This document shows positions 55,684 to 64,000 of a stretch of 64,000 nt of DNA, in pieces. Position numbers and translations under genes: made by a program. Origin of the DNA: Bacteroidales bacterium (lineage in GTDB: Bacteria; Bacteroidota; Bacteroidia; Bacteroidales; Lentimicrobiaceae); assembly GCA_016705005.1 (NCBI GenBank), contig JADIZB010000005.1, forward strand, positions 62,001 to 126,000, in the 5' to 3' direction. The notes under the pieces are model-generated. The model searched no databases, was not told the DNA's origin, and worked only from the letters and a program-made list of their open reading frames with translations. Position 1 is the stretch's first letter; each line of letters starts with the position of its first letter.

Positions 55684-56529
55684 TTACTTTTTCTCAAGCT
55701 TGCAGACAAATTCTGCCATCACACCCAACATATTCCGTTGATTCTCAGCAGGCAATGTCGAGATTTCCCTGGCAAATGCCTGGGTGACTTCCTCCTTTTC
55801 CCAGGCTGAAAGGTCAGCCCCAAGGTTACAAAGATGTGTGTCTTCTTTTCCCATCCTGCATATCAGTTCATGCAGGTGACCGAGAAAAGCAAACCTTTTA
55901 TCCTCGGGAACATTGATTTCAATTCCATTAACGACAGGAACAAGTGCTTCTATTTCCAGATCAAGAAGACTCTGCCGGGCGAATGCCCAGTTGTTATCCC
56001 ATAAATCGGGATCGGTAGAACCGCAGAGTTCCTGCGCCTGTTTCGAACTGAACAGGCTCGAACGTGCACCCTTTGTTAGTTCTGTTTCCGGTCCAAGTTC
56101 TCCGGTTTTAGGATTTATCGCAAACCGCTGGTAAGTAACCAGTTTACGTGCGTAATCCGCATCGTACCCGGCATCGGTCCATTGTTGCACACTCCATTTT
56201 ACACTCGGTGTAAAAACCTCGTTGGTACGGATCCACATGCCTGAAAGTATTCCTGCAACTACTGCCAGACCGAACCATCCGGCCCGGAGAGCGGTGAAAA
56301 GCGAGTTGTGTTTCTCTTTCAGGTATTCTTCAGCATCCATGCCCGCAAAACTTCGTTTGTCAAAGCCAAGGAAAGTTCCCAGAATGGCTGTCAGAACACC
56401 CATAATCACCTTTACAACTTCCGATACCGACAAGCCCATAATGATGCCAAGCAGGAGGCCCATCCCGATTCCGGAAAGTACAGTCGCATTCCTGATATTT
56501 CGAAGCAATTGCTTTTCTTCTTTTTCCAT
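55684..56529 (-). CDS. three-helix membrane protein with extracytoplasmic AGY-motif domain (long)
   Basis: A 281-residue protein, second in the cassette. A basic, Glu/Lys-rich N-terminus precedes three helices (about 16-34, 37-54, 82-100). The first two are Gly-rich, with small-residue patterns (SGIGMGLLLGIIMGLS) as in holin-like or oligomerising helices. The C-terminal 180 residues lie outside the cytoplasm and start FTPSVKWSVQQWTDAGYDADYARKLV, the same motif as in the short membrane protein; the rest has three Cys and no known family. It begins 23 bases after the stop of the GH19 gene. Confidence 0.78.
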   Translation of the reverse strand: MEKEEKQLLRNIRNATVLSGIGMGLLLGIIMGLSVSEVVKVIMGVLTAILGTFLGFDKRSFAGMDAEEYLKEKHNSLFTALRAGWFGLAVVAGILSGMWIRTNEVFTPSVKWSVQQWTDAGYDADYARKLVTYQRFAINPKTGELGPETELTKGARSSLFSSKQAQELCGSTDPDLWDNNWAFARQSLLDLEIEALVPVVNGIEINVPEDKRFAFLGHLHELICRMGKEDTHLCNLGADLSAWEKEEVTQAFAREISTLPAENQRNMLGVMAEFVCKLEKK

Positions 56530-56552
56530 TGTTTGGGGGTTTTGGTTACGAC

Positions 56553-57368
56553 CTATTTAAGCAGGTTGTAATACTCGTTAAAATGCTTAATTCTGTCGGG
56601 TAAACCATTGATTCCACCATTAACCATTTTAGTAACAGTCGTAACCACAGCATCACTGCTCCCTTTGTCACAAACTGTCCATATGCGGTTATCGGTAAAG
56701 TAGAAAGCCGCTGAAGCCAATGGGTATTTTGTTGCTACCAGATCGGGGTTGTTCACAGTGTCTTCACCTATAAATGCGGCAAAACTGGTGTAATTGCGTT
56801 TTCCGGTAAGCTGTATGTATCCGCGACCCCTGTATTTGTAACCTTCTCCACTGGCCTCATCTCCGTTACCGTTTCTGCTGGCGTAGACCCTGCAACCTAT
56901 CTTGACAGGATTCCGGGCATAGGCTTCATAATCATTGTTTGGGAAGTATTTTGCGAACTTCACTTTCAGCCTTTCGGCGGAATAGTTGAGATTTTCGAGC
57001 ACTGCTGTAAAACCGGCACTTTCATGCCCGCATTGTGATAAAAAATGTGCCAGTCGGAGAACATTGGTGATTCCGAACTTTTCTGCCGTAACAGGTATCT
57101 GGTTGATGACCACATCAGGGATGTGCCCGCGAAGTTTATCTAGTTTAAAGGCGGTTTCCCGGGCTTGTGCCGGCTGACTTTCACCGGGAAATAAAACAGC
57201 CCAGATGGCATCGGTGATAATTCCGTCAGGGGGAAAATTGTGTAATGTTTGCCATGCTTTTACCGCAGCCTCAGTATTGGGACCGAATTTACCATCAGGT
57301 TTGGCAAATCCTAAAATGGCCTGTACCTTGCTTACTTCATCTCCTTTTGATCCATTTTTTAAAATCAT
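56553..57368 (-). CDS. GH19 lysozyme-like enzyme with peptidoglycan-binding domain
   Basis: A 271-residue protein, first in the cassette. The N-terminal 60 residues are a PG_binding_1 domain (MILKNGSKGDEVSKVQAILG, DGKFGPNTEAAVKAWQ). The rest is a family-19 chitinase/endolysin fold: HFLSQCGHESAGF with the catalytic acid Glu-116, GYKYRGRGYIQLTGKRNY and NPDLVATKYPLASAAFYF. Phage endolysins have this arrangement. It has no signal peptide, so it would need a holin-like route or cell lysis to reach the wall. Neighbouring genes encode membrane proteins and a protease. A candidate promoter sits 143 bases upstream. Confidence 0.9.
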   Translation of the reverse strand: MILKNGSKGDEVSKVQAILGFAKPDGKFGPNTEAAVKAWQTLHNFPPDGIITDAIWAVLFPGESQPAQARETAFKLDKLRGHIPDVVINQIPVTAEKFGITNVLRLAHFLSQCGHESAGFTAVLENLNYSAERLKVKFAKYFPNNDYEAYARNPVKIGCRVYASRNGNGDEASGEGYKYRGRGYIQLTGKRNYTSFAAFIGEDTVNNPDLVATKYPLASAAFYFTDNRIWTVCDKGSSDAVVTTVTKMVNGGINGLPDRIKHFNEYYNLLK

Positions 57369-57797
57369 AACCCGGGGTTTTTAAGGTTAATATTCCTGGA
57401 ATATTGACTTCTTAAATCCTTGGAGTCCGGTGGAGGTAGTTTTCTGAGTTTTGATGAGACGTATTCAAAGCGCTTTTTGTCCGAATACCAATCATTTGCG
57501 TCAATCAATTACAAATATAGATTTTTAAAATTAATTTAGACCAAATAAAAATAAAATTCTCTCCTTTTATAAATTGAATCGTTGAACCCATTGGTCTATG
57601 GATATAGTGAAGTTGAATTTTAATCACATACAGTTGAATAAATGAAATAGATTCCGCTGAAAGATGTCATTTTGAATTTATCGAATATATATGATGAACA
57701 TTTTTTGAAAGGAAGGGTTTAAAAAGAGAAAATTAATTCCCTGAACTTTGTTTTTTACACCGGTACATTTTATTAACTAACAATAAATGAATAGCTT
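57369..57797. other. divergent intergenic region
   Basis: About 430 very AT-rich bases between the divergent envelope cassette and a T9SS protein. It contains the candidate cassette promoter and no gene. A GAACTTTG just upstream of the T9SS gene resembles, but does not match, the -7 consensus. Confidence 0.5.
57512..57545 (-). promoter_or_regulatory. candidate promoter of the envelope cassette
   Basis: On the minus strand TTTG (57545-57542), a 22-base spacer and TATATTTG (57519-57512). The spacer is slightly long, and the implied leader is about 140 bases. Confidence 0.5.
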
Positions 57798-59366
57798 ATG
57801 AAGAAAATATACCTGATGCTACTGATATTTCATGTCACTTTTCTGGTTAAATCCCAGACCCTTTTCCATAAGGTCTACCAACAGGATAATGCTTTGGGAT
57901 TACTCTACCGGTGTTTACAGACAGAAGATGGAGGCTATTTTTCTGTGGGAAACGTGACGGATGAAGTTACATTTTCGGGTGATTTTCTGATGATCAGGGC
58001 CAATCCTGATGGAAGTGCTTCCTGGTGTAAATCATTGTCACTTACCGACAATGAACAATTTACCGATGTTGTTGAATCAGTACCCGGTGAATTTGTTGCT
58101 GTTGGATCGGTTTTCAGTACGACAACTTTTACAAGCCAGATCATTGTTGCAAAATACAACAACAGTGGTTCGAAAGTATGGTGTAAAATGTATTCGGTTA
58201 ATGGCAGTTCTGTTTCTGCAAATCGCATTCAGAAAGATGAAACAGGTAACATTTACATTCTTGGCATGGCAGAAGTATCAGGCGCTTCTTCTGACTACCT
58301 GATCATGAAGCTGGATGGGAATGGCAATATAATTCACCAAACAACAATAGGAACCCCTATCAGTGATTACCCGCTTTCCTTTTTGAGAAACGCACAGGGT
58401 GACTTCTTTATTGGTGGCTGGGCAAATTCAGGTACCGGAGAAACAGTTCATCTGATTCATCTGAATTCATCCATGGAACTTCAATGGGATTCATTTTTGA
58501 GCGGGAATGCCCGGTATTTTAACTATGACCTGAAGGAAAAATCGTCCGGAAACATCGTTATTGCAGGCCGGTATGATAATATGAATGATTCCTATGATGT
58601 ACTCCTGGCCGAACTGGATGTTCAGACCGGGACTCCGGTCTGGATAAAGTCCTATTCAGCAGCAGACGGAACAGCCTCTTATGCCTACGGACTCGCTGTT
58701 GGTGAGAATGATCATATAGGTGTAACCGGAATTATTGAAGGCACTCCCGCAGGTACACTTCTGTTTGAAACAGATCAGAATGGGATCGTAAACTGGTCGG
58801 AACGGATTACAGGATCCAATAATACCGATGCTCACGGATACGGCATTTGTCCTGATGCTGATGGAGGATATGTGGTTTGCGGGAAACGCTCCGGCGATGA
58901 TAATTCAGTGGTTCAGTTGCTGAAATCATCAAACACCGGAGAGGTTACTTGCAGCAATACTGACTTTCCTTTTGATGTCACCGACCTGACACCTGAAGTT
59001 CAGCACCTATCATTGGCATCGAATACCGGTAGCCTGATTGCACAGGATTTCACACCCGGGGAAGCCCTGATCACCAATTTTTCAGATGCCTGTACCGAAA
59101 CTTCTATCAGATCATTAATTGAAAATCAGCTGTTTGAGATATACCCCAATCCATCGGTCGGGTATATTCAGGTTAGTCTTAAACATGCAACTGCCGGTAA
59201 TTGTAAGTATGATTTATATGATGCCCTGGGAATCCTTGTAAGTTCAGGTGAGATTGCTCAAACCATCGCCGGGCCATATCAGATTCCCGTTGAAATTCCC
59301 GGAATCTATTTTATCAGGATTACCAATGGAAACAGGTCATTCACTGAAAAAGTGATTAATTTCTGA
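57798..59366 (+). CDS. secreted propeller-type protein with T9SS sorting domain
   Basis: A 522-residue exported protein: a signal peptide (residues 1-19, ending LVKSQ), about 400 residues of repeated beta-propeller-like blades (patterns such as DGGYFSVGNV, GNIYILGMAEV, GNIVIAGRYDN, GGYVVCGKRSG spaced about 45-50 residues apart), and a type IX sorting domain (FEIYPNPSVGYIQVSL to EKVINF). No catalytic motif was found. Proteins of this form are common surface or released proteins in Bacteroidota; binding function is inferred from the propeller only. It is monocistronic. Confidence 0.87.
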   Translation: MKKIYLMLLIFHVTFLVKSQTLFHKVYQQDNALGLLYRCLQTEDGGYFSVGNVTDEVTFSGDFLMIRANPDGSASWCKSLSLTDNEQFTDVVESVPGEFVAVGSVFSTTTFTSQIIVAKYNNSGSKVWCKMYSVNGSSVSANRIQKDETGNIYILGMAEVSGASSDYLIMKLDGNGNIIHQTTIGTPISDYPLSFLRNAQGDFFIGGWANSGTGETVHLIHLNSSMELQWDSFLSGNARYFNYDLKEKSSGNIVIAGRYDNMNDSYDVLLAELDVQTGTPVWIKSYSAADGTASYAYGLAVGENDHIGVTGIIEGTPAGTLLFETDQNGIVNWSERITGSNNTDAHGYGICPDADGGYVVCGKRSGDDNSVVQLLKSSNTGEVTCSNTDFPFDVTDLTPEVQHLSLASNTGSLIAQDFTPGEALITNFSDACTETSIRSLIENQLFEIYPNPSVGYIQVSLKHATAGNCKYDLYDALGILVSSGEIAQTIAGPYQIPVEIPGIYFIRITNGNRSFTEKVINF

Positions 59367-59506
59367 TCAATTCTGCGTTGGTCAGGTCACGATCTGAAAC
59401 AATCTCATTGTAAGGTAATTATCGGTATTTATCCCATTTCCCGGATCATATCCTCACATATTCAGTTTATGAGAATTTATCTTAAGGTTTATCAACCATT
59501 GGGCTT

Positions 59507-60766
59507 TCACTTTCTTTTCAAACAGTAAATTATACCATTGGTACTGGTAAAGAGAAGATAGTCACCGGAAATAACGGGTGTTGAAAAAATGCCACCAAGC
59601 TCACATTCCACTTCCAGGAATTGTTCGTTTGACTTTATGATTGAATAGATATCCTCCCTGTATGAGTCATCTTCTCTGAAATATTTAAACCTGTTTTCAT
59701 TGTACGATCTTGTTTCAAAACTCCAGATTTTCTCACCTGTTTTTCTGTTGATTCCATGAAGCTTACCAATGGTTGTCCCTACATACAGCATTCCTTCCGT
59801 ATAAGCATTGTTTCCAAAGACAAGGAATTCCATGTTTTTTCTCCAGGATTCTTCGCCGGTGACCGGGTCAGCCGCGATTAAAATACGCTCATCAGCCGAC
59901 CCTGTGTAAAGTACAGAATCACAGATACTGTTGCTTAGTCCCCATCCATTAGAGAATGCCTTGTTCCAGTGACAGAACCCTTTCATTTGGTCTACACAGT
60001 ATACATTGTAATCCCTTGCCCCGAAGATTACCAGGTTTCCAAAAACGCAAGGTGATCCCTGAACCTCACCCCGGGGAAAATAACGATGTCCGACAGTCTT
60101 AAACTTCCAGATCAGGTCACCGGTATTAATGTCGAGTGCATAAAAGTAACCATCAAAAGACCCTGCAAAGAGTTTTCCATGATCAAAAGCAGGAGTTGAA
60201 TGAACAACATTACCAGTTTTAAAGCTCCAGGCTTTCTGCCCGGTTTCGGAATTCAATGCATATACATTTCCATCTCCCGATCCAAAGCAGAGGAGATCAT
60301 TGCAGATTACCGGCGATGAATGAAAATAATCTGCAAAATCATATTTCTTTTCACCCTGTGTTTTATATTCCCAGAATACCTTTCCCGATTGACTCTCAAT
60401 GGTGTATATGCTACCATCACCTCCGTTCAGGTACAATTTATTGCCTGCCGGGCATACTGCAGATCGTATTTCGCCACCTGTTCTGAATCGCCATACTTCT
60501 TTTCCTGTTATTAAATCAACTGCATGAAGAATGCTGTCCAGACCACCTGTATAAACAAGATTATCAATCACAACAGGAGAAGCATAGATGGATTTTCCTG
60601 TTTCAAAAATCCAGCTGATTTCTGGTAGCCTGGTGAAGTCCGGAACCGGATTCACGTCGTCGGTTTTTTTTTGAGCATTAGAAACACCATGTAGCATGCA
60701 AAGACATACAATCATGTGAATATGCAGGAAGGAATAATAAAGGAACTTAATTCTTAAAGATGCCAT
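59507..60766 (-). CDS. exported PQQ-like beta-propeller protein
   Basis: A 419-residue protein with a signal peptide (about 1-31, ending SNAQ) and seven to eight PQQ-like propeller blades marked by repeated Gly-x-Val/Tyr-Tyr-Ala-Leu and Trp-x-Phe motifs (GDGSIYTIESQSGKVFWEYKT, GDGNVYALNSETGQKAWSFKT, FDGYFYALDINTGDLIWKFKT). The fold is that of BamB, but the protein is not a lipoprotein (no Cys at the cleavage site) and no BAM genes are adjacent. A general extracytoplasmic binding role is the most that can be said. Confidence 0.85.
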   Translation of the reverse strand: MASLRIKFLYYSFLHIHMIVCLCMLHGVSNAQKKTDDVNPVPDFTRLPEISWIFETGKSIYASPVVIDNLVYTGGLDSILHAVDLITGKEVWRFRTGGEIRSAVCPAGNKLYLNGGDGSIYTIESQSGKVFWEYKTQGEKKYDFADYFHSSPVICNDLLCFGSGDGNVYALNSETGQKAWSFKTGNVVHSTPAFDHGKLFAGSFDGYFYALDINTGDLIWKFKTVGHRYFPRGEVQGSPCVFGNLVIFGARDYNVYCVDQMKGFCHWNKAFSNGWGLSNSICDSVLYTGSADERILIAADPVTGEESWRKNMEFLVFGNNAYTEGMLYVGTTIGKLHGINRKTGEKIWSFETRSYNENRFKYFREDDSYREDIYSIIKSNEQFLEVECELGGIFSTPVISGDYLLFTSTNGIIYCLKRK

Positions 60767-60948
60767 TGCAAGGGGTTTTTAATATTTACAATGGTTAAAA
60801 ATAAACAGAAAAATCAAACTGACTGCCGGCTGTCTACTTTAAAATACTGAGGCCTCCGAAAACAAATCATGTTGTTTACCCATGCTGAACAATTGGTTAA
60901 CATGATGATCCGGTTATTTTATAGCCCAAATGAAATATTCATCTTCAC

Positions 60949-60979
60949 TTGTGATTTAGCATTAATTCTTGTAGGTTTG
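60949..60979 (+). promoter_or_regulatory. Bacteroidota promoter for the DUF3108-like gene
   Basis: TTG (60949-60951), a 20-base spacer and TAGGTTTG (60972-60979), followed by the ATG 27 bases later. Confidence 0.75.
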
Positions 60980-61005
60980 TGTAAACTTAAAAACAACTTT
61001 TTGCT

Positions 61006-61692
61006 ATGAGAAGAGCTATTCTTTTTATGTTTTCTGTCCTGTCTTTTACAGGGCTATATGCACAGAATTGTGAAGGATACTTTCCGGTTAAATCCGGGGC
61101 CTTCATCGAAACAAAAAATTATGATGCCAAAGGTAAATTAACAGGAACCAATCAGCAGACGATTCTGGCTGTTGAGCCGCTGGCTGCCGGCTTGAGCCTG
61201 AAAGTCAGGAGTGAGCAATTTGACAATAAAGAAAAACTGACATATTCACAGGACCTTGGAATGCGTTGCGAGAACGGCGTTTTCTATATGGATATGAAGA
61301 ATTTCCTTGATCCGGCTACCATGGGAGGAATGAAAGATATGGAAATGTCGGTCGACGGACTTGATCTTGAGTATCCGAATGTCCTGCAGGTTGGTCAGAC
61401 TTTGAAGGATGGTGAAATCAATATAAGTTTTATTTCAGGTGGCATGCCACTGATGAAAATGTCAGTAAGAATGTACAACAGGAAAGTGGAAGCCCTTGAA
61501 AGTGTTACCACCCCTGCGGGTACATTTGAGTGCTATAAGTTGAGCTACGACATGGATGTGAAGTCAATCATGAAAATGACTGTAAAAGCCACGCAATGGG
61601 TTTCAAGAAATGTAGGAGCTGTTAAATCAGAGTCTTACGATAAAAATGGGAAAATGGTTGGCTATTCATTGCTTACAGCTTTCAGAAATTAG
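61006..61692 (+). CDS. exported DUF3108-like protein
   Basis: A 228-residue protein with a signal peptide (residues 1-19, ending LYAQ) and one beta-rich domain (about 20-228). The pattern ESVTTPAGTFECYKLSYDM followed by a Trp-containing strand (KATQWVSRNVGAVKSESY) is typical of DUF3108/TapB-like outer-layer proteins of Bacteroidota. It is monocistronic with its own promoter and terminator. Function is unknown. Confidence 0.82.
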   Translation: MRRAILFMFSVLSFTGLYAQNCEGYFPVKSGAFIETKNYDAKGKLTGTNQQTILAVEPLAAGLSLKVRSEQFDNKEKLTYSQDLGMRCENGVFYMDMKNFLDPATMGGMKDMEMSVDGLDLEYPNVLQVGQTLKDGEINISFISGGMPLMKMSVRMYNRKVEALESVTTPAGTFECYKLSYDMDVKSIMKMTVKATQWVSRNVGAVKSESYDKNGKMVGYSLLTAFRN

Positions 61693-61708
61693 CAGTCTTT
61701 TATTCCAA

Positions 61709-61760
61709 AAGGTTGTCTTAAAGGTAAGAGTTTACTGCTTTAGGACAACCTTCTTTCTTC
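61709..61760 (+). terminator. intrinsic terminator after the DUF3108-like gene
   Basis: A 15-bp stem (61709-61723 with 61738-61752, one G-U pair), AAGGTTGTC/GACAACCTT at the base, followed by the T-rich CTTTCTTC. Confidence 0.88.
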
Positions 61761-61784
61761 CCATTATTTCCGTTAACTGTTCAA

Positions 61785-63920
61785 GTGAAAGGCTTTTTTC
61801 GGAAATTTGCAATCTCAATAAATCCTGATATTTTGGGTCTACAACTCGTTACTGCATATTCTTACTGGCTGATTCCACTCTGCCTGGCTTTTGGTGCCGG
61901 GCTGGCTGCCGTCTTATATTATCGCAATACACCCGGTGATTTTTCACGAAACCTTCGTTGGATTCTGTCACTGTTTCGATTTCTTTCAGGGAGCATTGTA
62001 GCATTTTTATTGTTATCCCCGATGATAAAGACAATCGTCCGGACAACAGAAAAGCCTGTGGTTGTGATCGCTGTTGATAATTCAGGATCCATGATTCTTG
62101 GCAAAGATTCACTGTTTGTTATGAATGAACTCAGCGAAAAGCTCGATGATCTGGCAGGTCAGCTTGGTGATGATTTCGATCTAGTGAGATATACTTTCGG
62201 TGAGCAGGTTATCCGGAACGACAGCCTTGATTTTTCAGGAAAACTGACAGATATATCTGCCTTTATCACACAGTTAAATAATCGCTACTACAACAGAAAT
62301 CTGGGGGCTGTGATTTTAGCCAGCGACGGAATTTATAACGTCGGTTCTGACCCATCCTACCTTGTCCGGGATGTTTCATATCCCGTGTATACAATAAATA
62401 CCGGTGACACCAATCAGCATCGGGACCTTCTGATTAAACGCATTAATTATAATCGCCTTGCCTATAAAGGAAACCGTTTTCCTATAGAAATCCTTGTACA
62501 GGCTTATGAATCAGCCGGAGAATCCAGCCTTGTTAAAGTGTATCACAAAGAAGTGGAAATTTTTTCTGAGGAAATCAGGTTTATTTCTGATAAACAAGTT
62601 GTTACAATTCCGGTAACAGCAGCTGCAGAGGAAACAGGTAAACTCCGGTTCAGGATAAATATTGAACCAATTGACGGGGAAGCCAATGAATCAAACAACA
62701 CGCGTGAAATCGTAATTGAAGTAAAAGAGGGAAGGCAGAAAATAGCCATTGTCGGAAATTCACCGCATCCGGATTTGGCAGCCATCGAAAGGGCCTTAGG
62801 GAACAGCAACAACTTTGAAACAGAACTTTTTTTTGCTGATAATTTCACTGAAAACCCGGCCAACTTCAGCCTTTTCATTTTACATCAGTTGCCTTCTGTT
62901 ACCAACCAGTCTTCGAAGTTGCTCGGAGAATTGGCAAGACTTAACGTACCTGTGCTTTATATACTTGGTAATCAGTCTGATATTTCTTTATTCAACGCTC
63001 AGAGAAGCGGCCTCTCACTATCCGGATTCAATAATTCTTTTAATGAATCATTGCCTGTCTTTAATGCAGACTTTCCTTTGTTTATCAGTTCTGAAAACCT
63101 GAAACAATTACTTCAGATTGTACCACCGCTGAATACACCTTTTGCAAAATACTCGATAGGTAATGCTGCATATATATATGCAAATCAGGCTATTGGAGCA
63201 TCTGCGACTTCTATGCCACTGATTTTCTTCAATCAAAACCCGGATCGGAGAACTGGTGTTATAGCAGGTGAAGGAATCTGGCGATGGAGGCTGGCAGATT
63301 ATTCCAAAAACCAAAATCAACTGGCTTTTGACGAGCTTTTTGGGAAAATGGCCCAATACCTTGCCGTGAAGGATGTAAAAAGCAGATTCAGGGTTTCAGC
63401 CAGGGATTTTTATGCTGAAAATGAGAATATTGAATTTGGTGCTACCCTGTTCAATGAATCTTACGAATTGATCAATGATAAGCTTGTGACACTGGTCATC
63501 ATTGGTGAAGATGGGAAAAAGTATGAATTTGAGTTTACGCCAGCTGGTGAATCCTATCAGTTAAATGCCGGAAATTTCAAACCTGGTATATTCCGGTTTC
63601 AGGCATCAGCCGAAACCGGAACCGGGACATTGATGCAACAGGGATCCTTTGTTATTACAGCACTTAATCTGGAGGATATTAATACGGTCGCCAATCATAA
63701 ACTGCTGAACACCATGGCAGAACTGACAGGTGGAAGTGGATTTGACCCCGGCCGTATTCCCGATATTGCCAACATCATTAAAAGCCGGAAAGACATTAAG
63801 CCAGTTACCTATGTCAGGAAACGTTATACCGACCTTATTTCATTTCTTCCCCTGCTTCTGCTTATCATCGGTTTATTGGGTACAGAATGGTTTTTACGGA
63901 AATATTACGGTAGTTATTAA
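61785..63920 (+). CDS. VWA-domain membrane protein
   Basis: A protein of up to 711 residues. Two helices (about 27-45 and 58-79) precede a von Willebrand A-like domain (about 90-235) with a MIDAS-type motif VDNSGSM (Asp-98). Ig/CARDB-like beta domains follow (about 225-320), then an alpha/beta region (about 320-480) and further beta domains, and a last helix (about 684-705) returns to the membrane. The start is uncertain: GTG 61785 is the longest, and no ATG precedes the first helix; TTG 61833 is an alternative. Related Bacteroidota proteins accompany the Bat/aerotolerance-like operons, but no MoxR or BatA-type gene is in the window, and the neighbouring gene on the right is cut off. Confidence 0.85.
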   Translation: MKGFFRKFAISINPDILGLQLVTAYSYWLIPLCLAFGAGLAAVLYYRNTPGDFSRNLRWILSLFRFLSGSIVAFLLLSPMIKTIVRTTEKPVVVIAVDNSGSMILGKDSLFVMNELSEKLDDLAGQLGDDFDLVRYTFGEQVIRNDSLDFSGKLTDISAFITQLNNRYYNRNLGAVILASDGIYNVGSDPSYLVRDVSYPVYTINTGDTNQHRDLLIKRINYNRLAYKGNRFPIEILVQAYESAGESSLVKVYHKEVEIFSEEIRFISDKQVVTIPVTAAAEETGKLRFRINIEPIDGEANESNNTREIVIEVKEGRQKIAIVGNSPHPDLAAIERALGNSNNFETELFFADNFTENPANFSLFILHQLPSVTNQSSKLLGELARLNVPVLYILGNQSDISLFNAQRSGLSLSGFNNSFNESLPVFNADFPLFISSENLKQLLQIVPPLNTPFAKYSIGNAAYIYANQAIGASATSMPLIFFNQNPDRRTGVIAGEGIWRWRLADYSKNQNQLAFDELFGKMAQYLAVKDVKSRFRVSARDFYAENENIEFGATLFNESYELINDKLVTLVIIGEDGKKYEFEFTPAGESYQLNAGNFKPGIFRFQASAETGTGTLMQQGSFVITALNLEDINTVANHKLLNTMAELTGGSGFDPGRIPDIANIIKSRKDIKPVTYVRKRYTDLISFLPLLLLIIGLLGTEWFLRKYYGSY

Positions 63921-63974
63921 GAATGATTGCTCAATCGTAATCATGAGTAAAGGAAATTAATATCGTTGGATTCT

Positions 63975-64000
63975 ATGGCAGAAATACTGAACATCTGCAT
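63975..64000 (+). CDS. possible start of a gene running off the window
   Basis: An ATG at 63975 opens MAEILNIC and continues past the last base. It lies 54 bases after the VWA gene on the same strand. Too short to identify. Confidence 0.25.

Overview
The window reads as a chromosomal segment of a member of the Bacteroidota, most likely a Bacteroidales-type anaerobe or facultative anaerobe. The evidence is the set of secreted proteins ending in type IX secretion (T9SS type A) sorting domains, several promoters of the Bacteroidota form TTG-N18..22-TAnnTTTG, a glycogen synthase/phosphorylase fusion in a glycogen operon, and genes typical of the phylum (a parallel beta-helix lipoprotein, paired TPM-domain proteins, a dockerin/cohesin protein). 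Species cannot be assigned from sequence reading alone. No rRNA, prophage integrase, transposase or CRISPR array was found; one tRNA-like gene is present.

Layout. 0-5 kb: the end of an Nramp metal transporter, a YhcH-family protein, rmuC and two overlapping TPM-domain genes. 5-13.5 kb: threonine ammonia-lyase, a large secreted CARDB/T9SS protein, an acyl-activating enzyme-ACP-acyltransferase fusion and an ATP-cone/restriction-endonuclease-like protein. 13.5-20.5 kb is the most disturbed part: a small His-rich ORF, a b561-type cytochrome, the detached C-terminal domain of a cation-diffusion transporter, a thioredoxin-like protein with a membrane partner, a SRAP-family protein lacking its catalytic Cys, a dense intergenic repeat block, a defective-looking tRNA-Val and a response regulator with three frameshifts followed by its intact histidine kinase. 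22-36 kb: a cohesin/dockerin protein, mnmE, sucD, a beta-helix lipoprotein, a six-PAS hybrid histidine kinase, a TerC-family protein and a small T9SS protein. 36-50 kb: an S9 peptidase and a glycogen operon (debranching enzyme, GT4 glycosyltransferase, GH57 enzyme, GT3-GT35 fusion), with fabG behind it. 50-64 kb: a GT39-like membrane glycosyltransferase, a ferritin-like/VIT protein, a four-gene envelope cassette, a T9SS propeller protein, a PQQ-like propeller protein, a DUF3108-like protein and a VWA-domain membrane protein.

How the genes work together. The clearest functional unit is the glycogen operon at 39.7-49.1 kb, which carries synthesis, trimming and phosphorolysis in one run, with synthase and phosphorylase on one polypeptide. 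The best candidate for an undescribed system is the tight operon at 53.8-57.4 kb: a GH19 lysozyme-like enzyme with a peptidoglycan-binding domain but no signal peptide, two three-helix membrane proteins sharing a short extracytoplasmic motif, and a secreted trypsin-like protease between them. This looks like an envelope or lysis module; its biological role is inference.
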